A DNA stretch of 64,000 nt from JAGTVG01 sp964389805 (GCA_964389805.1 CAYMFU010000292.1:4252-68251); one strand, 5' to 3'. Counted from the stretch's first letter, positions 54,272 to 62,335 are shown. The notes: generated by a model not told the origin, from the sequence alone. A program made the numbers and translations.

Positions 54272-56173
54272 CTACCTTAAATATTTCTTCCACCAGGATT
54301 GGAATACGATCAATGCCCAGATATGTGCATGTGCATCCCCGGGATTCGAAGAATACAATCTCTTCTTTAGTTTCCTGATAGCAGCCGTATTAAAAACTCC
54401 CTGTTCTTCAATAAAATGATCTGCCAACAGGTCATTATTGATCATTGTTTTAAGATCTTTTCTAAACCATGTCAGAAGGGGAACCTCAAATCCGTGTTTG
54501 GATCGCTGATGCAATTTGCCGGGAACCAGGTCCTTCAATATATCTCTCAATATGATCTTTTGATTTCCTGCATTGATCTTATATTTATCAGGAATCGATA
54601 ATGCAAATTCAACTAGATTATGATCCAGAAAAGGTACCCTTACTTCGAGTCCATTTGCCATACTCATTAAATCCACCTTATACAGCATGTCATTGGGTAA
54701 TACAAGCCGGGTATCGGCCATCAGGATCTTATTTATAGAAGCATCATATTTCAGAGCGGAAGTCATCAAATGCTTGAATTCATTTAATTTCTGACTATTG
54801 TAATCTTTCAAAAAATCTGCGGAGAAATAGTTCAGGGCCTTTTGTTCACTTAGAAATACAGCCCACAACCAGTATCGTTCATCCGGAGCAAGTTTCAAAC
54901 CGCCGGCATACCTGTCCAATTGTCTGAACCAGTTTGAAATAAAGCCGTTTCTTGACTTGGGCATTATTTCCCAGAAAGGTTGCATGGCCTTAATGAAGTG
55001 ATTGGAAAAACCGGGTTGCTTTGCTTTTACAAAAGCCATATGCTTATTATAACCTGTAAAGATCTCATCAGCTCCATCTCCGGAAAGTGCAACAGTCACC
55101 TTTTCTTTTGTTAATTGACTCAAGAGGTAAACCGGAATTGCAGAGGAATCAGCAAATGGTTCATCGAAGTGGTTTAAAATGTCAGGTAGGTGAAGGAGAA
55201 GATCTTCATTTGTAACATCAAATACTTGATGATTGGTGTTGAAGTGATTCGCCACCTGAAGGGCGTATTTCTTTTCATCAAAGAACTTAGCATTTTTATA
55301 ACCTATGGAAAAAGTTTTGATTTGTTCTTGATGCCTGGAAGCAAGAGCCGTGATGATTGATGAATCAATACCCCCGCTTAGAAAAACACCCAGAGGGACA
55401 TCTGCAACCAGTCGCTTTTTTATTGAATCCTCCAGTTTTTCGATAAGGATCTCCTTTAATGATCCATAGTCTATGTTTTCAGGGTCAATAATCTCCTTTT
55501 CCAGTTCATAATATTTAGTGATGTTTACTTCTTTATTCCTGATTCGTATGGAATGACCGGGAAGCAGTTTAGAAACACCATTCAGGATCGATAATGGGGC
55601 TGGTATGTAATTGAGTTGCAGGTACATTACCAGGCTTTCAGTATGAATTGATCTCTGTATTCCATACGCCAGGATTGAACGCATTTCGGATGCAAAGAGA
55701 AATTTGTCTTCATCCTGATAATAGTAAAGCGGTTTTATCCCAAATCTATCCCTTGCAATAAACAATTCATTTTCAGTTTTATCCTGAACTGCAAAAGCGA
55801 AAAATCCATTAAGCATCTGAAGGCATTTCTCCCCATAGATGATATAGGCATACAGTAAAACTTCGGTATCGGATTGGGAAGTGAATTGTACTCGATGCCT
55901 CTCTTCCAGGATCTTCCTCAATTCTTTGTAATTGTAGATCTCCCCATTGAACACCAATGTATATCGACCCGTTGGGTCTTTCATAGGTTGATTGGCTCTA
56001 GGGCTGGTATCAATAACTGAAAGCCGGCGGTGCCCCAGTCCGATTCTATCCTCAATGTAGGTGCCTTGTGTATCCGGACCACGATCTTCCAATACATCAA
56101 CAGCTCTCTGGAGGTTGATCAAATGGAACCTGCCTGCTTCATTAAAGGCGTATATACCCGTTATACCGCACAT
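54272..56173 (-). CDS. asnB: Asparagine synthetase (glutamine-hydrolysing)
   Basis: Makes asparagine from aspartate, ATP and glutamine. The 633-aa protein starts MCGITGIYAF, so Cys2 is the N-terminal glutaminase nucleophile, with RLSVIDTSPRANQPM and FNGEIYNYKELR following. The synthetase half has the PP-loop LSGGIDSSII (about residues 265-274) and SGDGADEIFTGYNKH. The length matches the long AsnB/WbpS-type group, which also includes amidotransferases acting on surface sugars; no polysaccharide genes are adjacent. Divergent from the NlpC/P60 gene. Confidence 0.93.
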   Translation of the reverse strand: MCGITGIYAFNEAGRFHLINLQRAVDVLEDRGPDTQGTYIEDRIGLGHRRLSVIDTSPRANQPMKDPTGRYTLVFNGEIYNYKELRKILEERHRVQFTSQSDTEVLLYAYIIYGEKCLQMLNGFFAFAVQDKTENELFIARDRFGIKPLYYYQDEDKFLFASEMRSILAYGIQRSIHTESLVMYLQLNYIPAPLSILNGVSKLLPGHSIRIRNKEVNITKYYELEKEIIDPENIDYGSLKEILIEKLEDSIKKRLVADVPLGVFLSGGIDSSIITALASRHQEQIKTFSIGYKNAKFFDEKKYALQVANHFNTNHQVFDVTNEDLLLHLPDILNHFDEPFADSSAIPVYLLSQLTKEKVTVALSGDGADEIFTGYNKHMAFVKAKQPGFSNHFIKAMQPFWEIMPKSRNGFISNWFRQLDRYAGGLKLAPDERYWLWAVFLSEQKALNYFSADFLKDYNSQKLNEFKHLMTSALKYDASINKILMADTRLVLPNDMLYKVDLMSMANGLEVRVPFLDHNLVEFALSIPDKYKINAGNQKIILRDILKDLVPGKLHQRSKHGFEVPLLTWFRKDLKTMINNDLLADHFIEEQGVFNTAAIRKLKKRLYSSNPGDAHAHIWALIVFQSWWKKYLR

Positions 56174-56252
56174 GGATTGTCTCGTGGATTAATATTCAAG
56201 ACCAATTTTACGTATTATTTAAAAATTATGTGCATAATTGAGGCTGAAACCT

Positions 56253-56726
56253 ATGAAGAAGTTTTTAAGTCATAGCGTGTGGCTCATTCTGGCTTTGTTC
56301 ATATTCAGCTGTTCCTCATCGAAAAAGGCCAGGACTCAGAAAATTGACAAGATCATTATGGAAGCAAGATCCTATACGGGCACTCCATACAGGTATGGTG
56401 GGATGAACCGTACCGGATTGGATTGTTCCGGACTATTGGTCAGGTCTTTTGAGTCGGCCGGAGAAGACATTCCCAGAACTTCTAAAGAGCAGTCCAAATA
56501 TGGAAAGGCTGTTGGAAAGAATGAACTTCAGAAAGGTGACCTGGTTTTTTTCTCGAATAAAAAATGGAAAAGAAAGATCACGCATGTAGGACTCGTAACA
56601 GAGGTAAAAGGAAAGAATTCAGTAACATTTATACATGCCTCAACCAAACTGGGTGTAGTAGAGACCGAGTTTTTTGTTGATTATTATCAGAAGTTATATG
56701 TGAAAGCTCGCCGCCCCAAGTTTTAA
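56253..56726 (+). CDS. NlpC/P60 (C40) peptidoglycan endopeptidase lipoprotein
   Basis: Cleaves D-Glu-diaminopimelate type bonds in peptidoglycan. The 157-aa protein begins at the ATG 56253 with a lipoprotein signal (MKKFLSHSVWLILALFIFSC); a TTG at 56238 is in frame but unnecessary. The catalytic Cys is in GLDCSGLLVRSF, the His in ITHVGLVTEV and the third residue, His, in FIHASTKLGVV. It is a single NlpC/P60 domain without SH3 repeats. Precedes the tRNA-Ala locus. Confidence 0.93.
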   Translation: MKKFLSHSVWLILALFIFSCSSSKKARTQKIDKIIMEARSYTGTPYRYGGMNRTGLDCSGLLVRSFESAGEDIPRTSKEQSKYGKAVGKNELQKGDLVFFSNKKWKRKITHVGLVTEVKGKNSVTFIHASTKLGVVETEFFVDYYQKLYVKARRPKF

Positions 56727-56743
56727 ATCTCCGGAATTTGAAA

Positions 56744-56751
56744 TATATTTG
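56744..56751 (+). promoter_or_regulatory. Candidate -7 element upstream of the tRNA-Ala locus
   Basis: TATATTTG matches TAnnTTTG about 65 bp before the tRNA-like copy and 140 bp before tRNA-Ala, with nothing coding in between. No convincing -33 element. Confidence 0.5.
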
Positions 56752-56815
56752 CACGATCATTAATTGAATGATAGAATGATGGATCCAGCATCACTCATTC
56801 TCTAATTAATATCTT

Positions 56816-56867
56816 GGAGCATTAGCTCAGCTGGCTAGAGCATCCCGCCATCAGCGGGAGGGTCAAC
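56816..56867 (+). pseudogene. Truncated tRNA-like copy (5' half of a tRNA-Ala-type gene)
   Basis: Matches tRNA-Ala over the acceptor 5' strand (GGAGCAT), the whole D arm and the anticodon arm, then diverges after GGGTCAAC. The T arm and 3' acceptor strand are absent. The anticodon stem is intact with paired changes (TCCCG/CGGGA). Position 33 is C rather than T, and the anticodon would read ATC. Position 3 is A, not the G of the alanine G3:U70 identity pair. Not expected to be a working tRNA. Confidence 0.7.
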
Positions 56868-56891
56868 AGAGCTGATGATTTCAAAAAACAC

Positions 56892-56965
56892 GGGGCATTA
56901 GCTCAGCTGGCTAGAGCACCACGCTGGCAGCGTGGGGGTCAACGGTTCGAATCCGTTATGCTCCA
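56892..56965 (+). tRNA. tRNA-Ala (anticodon GGC)
   Basis: A complete 74-nt cloverleaf. The acceptor stem GGGGCAT/ATGCTCC contains the G3:U70 wobble that identifies tRNA-Ala. The D arm is AGCTCAGCTGGCTAGAGC, the anticodon stem CCACG/CGTGG encloses loop CTGGCAG with anticodon GGC, and the T arm AACGG/CCGTT holds TTCGAAT. A discriminator A follows and CCA is not encoded. A terminator lies 24 bp downstream. Confidence 0.97.
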
Positions 56966-56988
56966 CTAATATAATTTATAAAGGTCTG

Positions 56989-57020
56989 AAAATCAGTAAT
57001 TAAGATTACTGATTTTTCTT
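56989..57020 (+). terminator. Rho-independent terminator after tRNA-Ala
   Basis: AAAATCAGTAAT and ATTACTGATTTT form a perfect 12-bp stem with a TAAG loop, followed by a T-rich tract. Confidence 0.85.
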
Positions 57021-57021
57021 T

Positions 57022-57042
57022 TTTAGTCAACATTTAGTCAAC
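57022..57042. repeat. Short direct repeat next to tRNA-Ala
   Basis: TTTAGTCAAC occurs twice, at 57022-57031 and 57033-57042, one base apart, just beyond the tRNA-Ala terminator. Its position could mark an old insertion border, but no integrase or matching second border is visible. Confidence 0.4.
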
Positions 57043-57224
57043 TAACTTGAATTTGACCTAATTTAATCAAAGAAATATCCCCACTCATAAAGCAGAGTGC
57101 TTTAGAAGTATAGCTCGTTCGTTAGAAGAGATTTAAATACCCTTCAATTACAAGATTTGAACCCGATTGAATAACTAATACAATACTTCATCGTAAACTA
57201 ATATACCCGTAATTGTGAAATATT

Positions 57225-57332
57225 ATGAAGAAATTAGGAAGGCTATTCATTGCATTTTTTAAAGGTGAAATACTGGCATGGATTGCATTGGGTTTCATCG
57301 CTTTAGTAATATACTTTTTTACTACAATTTAA
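57225..57332 (+). CDS. Small single-pass membrane protein (35 aa), hypothetical
   Basis: An ATG-started frame encoding a basic N-terminus (MKKLGRLFIAFFKGE) and one strongly hydrophobic helix (ILAWIALGFIALVIYFF). The composition is what real small membrane proteins show, and an AT-rich leader precedes it, but there is no family match, no visible promoter and no terminator of its own. It lies alone between tRNA-Ala and a minus-strand membrane protein. Confidence 0.4.
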   Translation: MKKLGRLFIAFFKGEILAWIALGFIALVIYFFTTI

Positions 57333-57423
57333 TCCAAAAAAAAGGAAATGCCGTGAAGCACACCCCAGTGAATTAATTTAACCCTCACTTGTTATGAAAC
57401 TTTCCTGTCTTAATAAGACAACA

Positions 57424-57657
57424 TTATCTTCCTTTCTTCTGAATCTTTTTCGATTTATTAATTATTCTAACATTGTTAATCACCTTAATGAGAAATAGAA
57501 TGATTAAAAATATCCATACATAGAACGCTATATATGTTAAACGATCTACATCATTATTTGATATTTTTATGTAATATGAAATAGTCATAAAAATGGATAT
57601 TAGAAACATGACAATAGCAGTAGCAAATTGAAATTTAACGCTTAATAGTTTTTTCAT
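57424..57657 (-). CDS. Small two-pass membrane protein, hypothetical
   Basis: A 77-aa protein with two hydrophobic segments (about residues 12-30 and 42-60) and a basic C-terminus ending KSKKIQKKGR. The ends would lie in the cytosol with a short external loop (KISNNDVDRL). No family is recognised. Hairpin-like GTCTT/AAGAC bases just beyond the stop lack a T run. Accessory location next to tRNA-Ala. Confidence 0.5.
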   Translation of the reverse strand: MKKLLSVKFQFATAIVMFLISIFMTISYYIKISNNDVDRLTYIAFYVWIFLIILFLIKVINNVRIINKSKKIQKKGR

Positions 57658-57806
57658 TATATCTTCCTTATATAATTAAAAATATATGGCTGAATCACAA
57701 TTTAAAAAGATATCCATTTACAAACGACTAATAAATTAATAACTATTGACTCACATCAAAAAGATTCTTAGATTGAACTTACATTTTTTGAACTGTTTTA
57801 ATTTAG

Positions 57807-57903
57807 ACGTATTGAAAAAATACGTATTAAAGTCAAAATGACATTGAGGTCATTTGACCTCAAATAGCTGGAAAGACCCTCACCGCTTTGGTGGGGGTTT
57901 CTA
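57807..57903 (+). ncRNA. Candidate small RNA ending at a strong terminator
   Basis: Three stem-loops follow each other on the plus strand with no ORF: ACGTATT/AATACGT around GAAAA (57807-57825); TTGAGGTCA/TGACCTCAA around TT (57844-57863), 9 bp and perfect; and a 9-bp GC-rich terminator with one G-U pair (57876-57898) followed by TTTCTATTTT. No plus-strand gene lies upstream for about 470 bp, so the terminator has no coding gene to serve. The 5' end and promoter are not visible. The middle repeat could instead be a protein operator. Confidence 0.45.
57876..57903 (+). terminator. Rho-independent terminator without an upstream gene
   Basis: ACCCTCACC and GGTGGGGGT pair around GCTTT and are followed by a T-rich tract on the plus strand. 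Confidence 0.75.
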
Positions 57904-57912
57904 TTTTGCATT

Positions 57913-57942
57913 AAAAAAGCCCTAACATAATTGAAAGGGCTT
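57913..57942 (-). terminator. Rho-independent terminator of the lipoprotein gene
   Basis: On the minus strand AAGCCCT and AGGGCTT pair across a 12-base loop and are followed by a run of T, 24 bp after the stop of the 199-aa lipoprotein. Confidence 0.8.
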
Positions 57943-57965
57943 AATATTCTCAATCTGTAATTTTA

Positions 57966-58565
57966 CTATAGATTATCTTTCCCCTTTTTCATGGTAATGG
58001 TTCCTTCCCAATGGTGATGAGAATATGGGTCCTCGCTGCTGTTGTAATCATCCGACATTCCACTTCCTGTTGCGCCTTCGAAACGACCTGTACCTCCTAA
58101 AATAACAAAAGGATCTCTCCAATATGAATCTACATACTCTGGGTGGTCATCCTCTCGACCACCAATAACCTGTCCTTCAATTGAGACATACAGTATGTCT
58201 CCATTAGCTGCAACCATATAAGAGTCCGATGGACCATAATTACTTTCTTGATCGACACAGAAACTAAAATTGCCAGTAAATTTTCCCAAATGTGTACCGT
58301 TACCTTCAAAATCAACAATAACGCGCACAAATTGAGGTAATTCGCATGATTCATCTGGCTCGACACTTTGATATTCGCCAAGGAAATCAGCCTTAAAAGG
58401 TACCGTCACCATAACAGGCTTATCACGACCATTTCTACGGGCATTTTCATCCTCATTTGTTTCACCATTCAGGGGTTCAGGAGTTTCATTTCCCCAAAAA
58501 TCAGTTGAATCTGAGCAGGCAAAAATCAAACTAGTTAAAACTAGAAATTGAAATATTTTTTTCAT
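57966..58565 (-). CDS. Lipoprotein with allene-oxide-cyclase-like barrel, hypothetical
   Basis: A 199-aa protein with a lipoprotein signal (MKKIFQFLVLTSLIFAC, Cys17) and an acidic Asn-rich spacer. The C-terminal 130 residues look like a beta barrel: VPFKADFLGEYQ, HLGKFTGNFSFCVD, then FVILGGTGRFEGATGSGMSD. The GGTGRFxGATGSG signature is shared by allene-oxide-cyclase-like and dirigent-like barrels of unknown role in bacteria. It is a single gene with its own terminator. Confidence 0.65.
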   Translation of the reverse strand: MKKIFQFLVLTSLIFACSDSTDFWGNETPEPLNGETNEDENARRNGRDKPVMVTVPFKADFLGEYQSVEPDESCELPQFVRVIVDFEGNGTHLGKFTGNFSFCVDQESNYGPSDSYMVAANGDILYVSIEGQVIGGREDDHPEYVDSYWRDPFVILGGTGRFEGATGSGMSDDYNSSEDPYSHHHWEGTITMKKGKDNL

Positions 58566-59004
58566 AGTAAAAGGTTTTTAAAGTGTGGAATAAGTTTGTC
58601 TATACCTCAAAAACATATTAGGATAAATAGCAGTTCCTCAGGTTGAATTTATTTTTTGCATTTATTGCAAATACTGTAAGTAACTTCCAATATAAAACCC
58701 CGGAATGACTAAAACCGGGGCTTCATGAAACTAAAAGATTTGAATAGGGACTAACCTTGAACAAACTATCAATTGTAATGAATGTAGCCATTACAAGCTT
58801 TTCAAACCTGAGATCGTAGGAATACTTTAAAAGGTTATATTCTAATGCACAATAGAAAAGAATGCATCAGACGCTTTCTCTCGTAGGTTGTCAAGGTTTT
58901 TAAGCTGAGGTTGGGGCGAGTTTATTGACTTTCATCAAAATTTCTTAAATTGTAGAAAGATAGGTTTTCTTGCAGCTAATTTTTTATTCTTGATCTCTAA
59001 AGCC
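58566..59004. other. Intergenic region with two stem-loops
   Basis: No ORF. CCCCGG/CCGGGG at 58698-58720 has a T-rich flank only when read on the minus strand (TTTTATATT), so it looks like a terminator with no gene to serve. TTGTAATG/CATTACAA at 58773-58796 is a perfect 8-bp inverted repeat around 8 bp. A minus-strand RNA ending at 58691 is possible but unsupported by a promoter. Confidence 0.35.
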
Positions 59005-59529
59005 ATGACTCAAAGACGCTTAGCCGCCATCATGTTTACTGACATTGTCGGTTATGATTCCTTACTGAAGGAAGATGAGAAGAAAGCGTTCAACTACCTA
59101 AGAAAAAACCAGCGAATACATAAACGTCTAATCAAGAAATTCAAAGGCAGATGGTTAAAAGAAATGGGAGGTGGTATATTGGCCAGTTTCTCTTCTATCA
59201 TTGATGCAGTGATGTGTGCATTGGCTATTCAGAAGGCTACCTCAGAACTAAGTATCCCAATACGCATAGGCATTCATCAAGGTGAGGTGATCTTCGAAAA
59301 AAAAGGTGTATTGGGTGATGGTGTAAATATTGCATCTCGGATTCAGAGTGTTGCTGAAACAAATGGCATTGTTATTTCAGAAACAGTTTAGTCTGATTTA
59401 CCATGGCGAATGAGAAGTGGAGGAAAATTTTTAACCTGAAACAGTAATAAAATTTCAAATGTAGAATACGCAATTGAAGGTGCCGATTTTGCATTAAGGG
59501 AGAGAAGAAAAATTATTAAAAAAAGATGA
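59005..59529 (+). pseudogene. Decayed class III adenylate/guanylate cyclase gene
   Basis: The frame starts MTQRRLAAIMFTDIVGYDSLL, the usual start of class III cyclases, and runs through GGGILASFSSIIDAV and GIHQGEVIFEKKGVLGDGVN. Metal-binding Asp residues of the fold appear kept. A TAG stops it at 59389-59391, but cyclase-like sequence continues in the same frame (SDLPW, then VEYAIEGADFALRERRKI) past a second stop, TGA at 59437-59439, to TGA at 59527. The C-terminal effector domain found in full-length relatives is missing. A 128-aa product could still be made. Confidence 0.75.
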
Positions 59530-59607
59530 ATGAATTACTTAAATCAAGTAATTTTAAATAGCTGATAGTGTATATTCTTTTTTTTTACTTAATATGGAGA
59601 CATACAG

Positions 59608-60633
59608 GTGGGATTGTTTGATTTCTTTTCGACTGATATTGCTATAGACCTGGGTACGGCCAATACGCTCATTATTCATAAGGATAAAATTGTTGTTGAT
59701 GAACCTTCAATCATAGCTCTTGATCAAAGTAACAATAAGGTTCTTGCCATTGGCCGAGAGGCGATGCAAATGCACGAAAAAACCCCCGAAAATATAAAAA
59801 CAATAAAACCGTTAAAAGATGGTGTTATTGCAGATTTTCATGCCGTTGAACTGATGATTGGCGGAATGATTAAGATGATTGAAAATAAAAGAAGCTTTTT
59901 CCCATCTTCATATAGAATGGTTATTTGTATACCAAGTGGTATTACAGAAGTTGAGAAAAGAGCTGTACGTGACTCGGCAGAACATGCAGGTGCCAAGGAA
60001 ATGTACATGATACAAGAACCAATTGCGGCTGCCTTGGGGATAGGAATAGACATCAAAAGGCCAGTTGGATCAATGGTAGTGGACATGGGTGGTGGAACTA
60101 CTGAAATTGCAATAATTGCCCTCTCTGGTATTGTTTGTGATCAATCCTTAAGGATTGCAGGAGAAGCGTTTAGTACGGATATTCTTGATTATATGCGAAG
60201 GCAACATAATCTTTTAATAGGTACAAGGTCCGCAGAAAGGATTAAACTGGAAGTGGGATCAGCTTTAACTGAATTGGATGATCCACCAGATGATTACAAG
60301 ATAAAAGGCCGGGATCTTATGACAGGTATTCCTAAGGTCATAAATATCTCCTATTCAGAAATAGCTTTCGCAATTGACAAAACAGTATCCAAAATTGAAG
60401 AAGCAGTGTTAAATGTACTTGAAATGTCTTTGCCTGAATTATCTTCAGACATATACAACAATGGTATTCATCTGACTGGAGGAGGGGCGTTGTTAAAGGG
60501 TCTTGATAAAAGATTAGCTTTAAGAACCAAACTTCCAATTCATGTAGCCGATGATCCACTCAGGGCTGTTGTCAGGGGCGCTGGATTAATATTGAGGAAT
60601 CTGGAAGAATACAGATCTATTTTGATAACCTGA
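59608..60633 (+). CDS. mreB: MreB rod-shape actin homologue, isolated copy
   Basis: Bacterial actin that guides cell-wall growth. The 341-aa protein starts at a GTG (GLFDFFSTDIAIDLGTANTLI), and the ATP-binding motifs IAIDLGTANT, VVDMGGGTTEIA and LTGGGALLKGLD are all present, as is EPIAAALG. Length is normal. Unlike the usual mreB-mreC-mreD-pbp2-rodA cluster, it has no mreC or mreD nearby and is followed 16 bp later by a radical SAM gene. This suggests an accessory paralogue or a relocated gene. Confidence 0.93.
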   Translation: MGLFDFFSTDIAIDLGTANTLIIHKDKIVVDEPSIIALDQSNNKVLAIGREAMQMHEKTPENIKTIKPLKDGVIADFHAVELMIGGMIKMIENKRSFFPSSYRMVICIPSGITEVEKRAVRDSAEHAGAKEMYMIQEPIAAALGIGIDIKRPVGSMVVDMGGGTTEIAIIALSGIVCDQSLRIAGEAFSTDILDYMRRQHNLLIGTRSAERIKLEVGSALTELDDPPDDYKIKGRDLMTGIPKVINISYSEIAFAIDKTVSKIEEAVLNVLEMSLPELSSDIYNNGIHLTGGGALLKGLDKRLALRTKLPIHVADDPLRAVVRGAGLILRNLEEYRSILIT

Positions 60634-60649
60634 CAAGTTAATGTAAATC

Positions 60650-62023
60650 ATGCGATTATTACTTATCAATCCATCCAATCAGTTTGTCAGCATCGTCAAA
60701 TTAAAAGAGAACCGCTGGAATCGTTACCGCATTTGGAAACCACTCAGCCTCATGGTTCTCGCAGGGCTGACACCATCGGAGTGGGAAGTTTCGATTTTGG
60801 ATGAGAACCTTGGTGTACCGGACTATCTAGCTATATCTCGACCAGATTTGGTTGGTATTACTGCTTTCACTTCGCAGGCTAACCGTGCCTATGAAATTGC
60901 CACTCATTTCCGAAATATAGGCATACCGGTAGTTATGGGAGGCATTCATGCAACAATGTGTTTGAACGAGGTTATAGAACGTGTGGACTCGGTTGTTACT
61001 GGAGAAGCTGAAAGTATCTGGGTGCAAGTTCTGAAAGATGCCCGGCATAATTGCCTAAAGCGTCGTTATAACGGAGGATTAGCCAATATTAGTGATGTAC
61101 CGTTCGCCCGCCATGATTTGCTTGCAACTGGATATGCTTTAGGGGCCATTCAGACCACACGGGGCTGTCCTTTGAACTGCAATTTTTGTAGCGTAACGTC
61201 ATTCAATGGGGTTTACTATCGGCAGCGCCCTATTCCTGATGTCGTGCAAGAATTTCAGTCAATCCGTGAGAAGCGTGTTCTAATAGTAGACGATAATCTC
61301 ATAGGCACAAGCCATAAGCACAAAACCCGTGCTAAAGATCTGTTCCGTGCCATGGTACATGCAAAGCTTCGAAAGAAGTGGATTGCCCAGGTTACTATTA
61401 ACTTTGCCGATGATGAAGAACTCCTTAACCTGGCCGCTAAGGCTGGGTGCAAAGGGGTCTTCATCGGCTTTGAAACCCATACCCAGGAAGGGCTTCTTGA
61501 GCTTGGCAAGAAAATCAATTTTCTTAAAGACCGGAACCTCCGTACCTCCGTGCAAAGAATACAGCGACACGGCATGCTAGTAGTGGGATCCTTCATCATC
61601 GGTTTGGATATAGACGAACAGGGTATTGGTAGACGAATCGCAAAGGTAGCCAATCAGTATGGAGTAGATAATCTCAATGTGCTGTTTCTGACACCGTTAC
61701 CCGGCACACGCCTGTGGGACCAGATTTCAATGGAAGGCCGTATTGCTCTCAATACATTTCCTGAAGACTGGAAATATTACACACTTACATTCCCTGTTGT
61801 TCAACATAAGCATTTATCTTGGGATAGAATCATCGAAGAAATGCTCTCCTGTGATCGGGACTTTTATTCTATGTTGCACATTCTGCGCAGAGTATGGCGC
61901 AACTTGTGGCACTACAGACAACCGTTGATAAGTTTGGCAAGTAATCTTTCATATAGGAGAAATTTGCAGTTGAATTACAAGATTTACGCTGATTTCAAGC
62001 ATTACTTGGGCAATAGGGCATAA
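60650..62023 (+). CDS. B12-binding-domain radical SAM protein
   Basis: A 457-aa protein with an N-terminal cobalamin-binding-like Rossmann domain (about residues 1-130; it includes IRPDLVGITAFTSQANRAYEIA-type sequence and GGIHATMCLNEVIERVD) and a radical SAM barrel with the cluster motif RGCPLNCNFCSV (about residues 171-182). A DUF4070-like C-terminal region follows (GRIALNTFPEDWKYYTL). The layout matches BchE/HpnR-like and tryptophan or lipid methylases; the reaction is unknown. Codons are visibly richer in G+C than in neighbours, suggesting recent transfer. Downstream of mreB by 16 bp. Confidence 0.88.
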   Translation: MRLLLINPSNQFVSIVKLKENRWNRYRIWKPLSLMVLAGLTPSEWEVSILDENLGVPDYLAISRPDLVGITAFTSQANRAYEIATHFRNIGIPVVMGGIHATMCLNEVIERVDSVVTGEAESIWVQVLKDARHNCLKRRYNGGLANISDVPFARHDLLATGYALGAIQTTRGCPLNCNFCSVTSFNGVYYRQRPIPDVVQEFQSIREKRVLIVDDNLIGTSHKHKTRAKDLFRAMVHAKLRKKWIAQVTINFADDEELLNLAAKAGCKGVFIGFETHTQEGLLELGKKINFLKDRNLRTSVQRIQRHGMLVVGSFIIGLDIDEQGIGRRIAKVANQYGVDNLNVLFLTPLPGTRLWDQISMEGRIALNTFPEDWKYYTLTFPVVQHKHLSWDRIIEEMLSCDRDFYSMLHILRRVWRNLWHYRQPLISLASNLSYRRNLQLNYKIYADFKHYLGNRA

Positions 62024-62169
62024 TGATAAAGTGTTTTATACAATGTATAATAACTGTATACTTAAATAACGGAAGCAAATATTTTAAAGTTCATCGCTAC
62101 TTTGTGAACTGCTTAGAATGCGGGTATTATATGTTTTTTATGCCTGAAGTTGTTGGATATGCAAGATAA
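62023..62169 (+). CDS. Possible 48-aa ORF coupled to the radical SAM gene
   Basis: The ATG shares its A with the stop codon of the radical SAM gene (TAATG), the usual sign of coupled translation. It encodes four Cys in two pairs (Cys4/Cys8 and a CLEC motif) and otherwise looks ordinary. The codon use is AT-rich, unlike the upstream gene, and there is no family match, so it may be chance. The rest of the 62170-62289 gap is AT-rich with nothing recognisable. Confidence 0.25.
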   Translation: MIKCFIQCIITVYLNNGSKYFKVHRYFVNCLECGYYMFFMPEVVGYAR

Positions 62170-62289
62170 TTTATTTCTAACTCAATTCTCAAGACATCTT
62201 TAACATAATCTTGCAACTTTGATTTCTTAGAATTAATAAAATGAATTTTTCTTACCTACCGAATTAACAAAAATAAATTCAGTCTACCA

Positions 62290-62327
62290 TTGAAAATTTT
62301 TAATATTCATCGTACATTTACGATGAA
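62290..62327 (+). promoter_or_regulatory. arsR promoter with overlapping ArsR operator
   Basis: TTCATCGTA (62306-62314) and TACGATGAA (62319-62327) form a perfect 9-bp inverted repeat around 4 bp, 8 bp before the arsR start. The -7-like TACATTTA (62313-62320) lies in its centre, and TTG at 62290-62292 is 20 bp upstream, a proper -33 spacing. This is the expected layout for an autorepressed ArsR gene. Confidence 0.75.
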
Positions 62328-62335
62328 CTAAAATT

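Noticed and set aside
56816..56867. A functional tRNA-Asp reading codon GAT
   Set aside because: The ATC anticodon and C at position 33 are not used in working tRNAs, and the T arm and 3' acceptor strand are missing.
57022..57042. Attachment site of an integrated element
   Set aside because: The short repeat has no integrase, no second distant copy in the window and no duplicated tRNA 3' end.
62035..62049. TATAC/GTATA repeat as an operator
   Set aside because: Short and AT-rich, inside a possible small ORF, with no promoter nearby.
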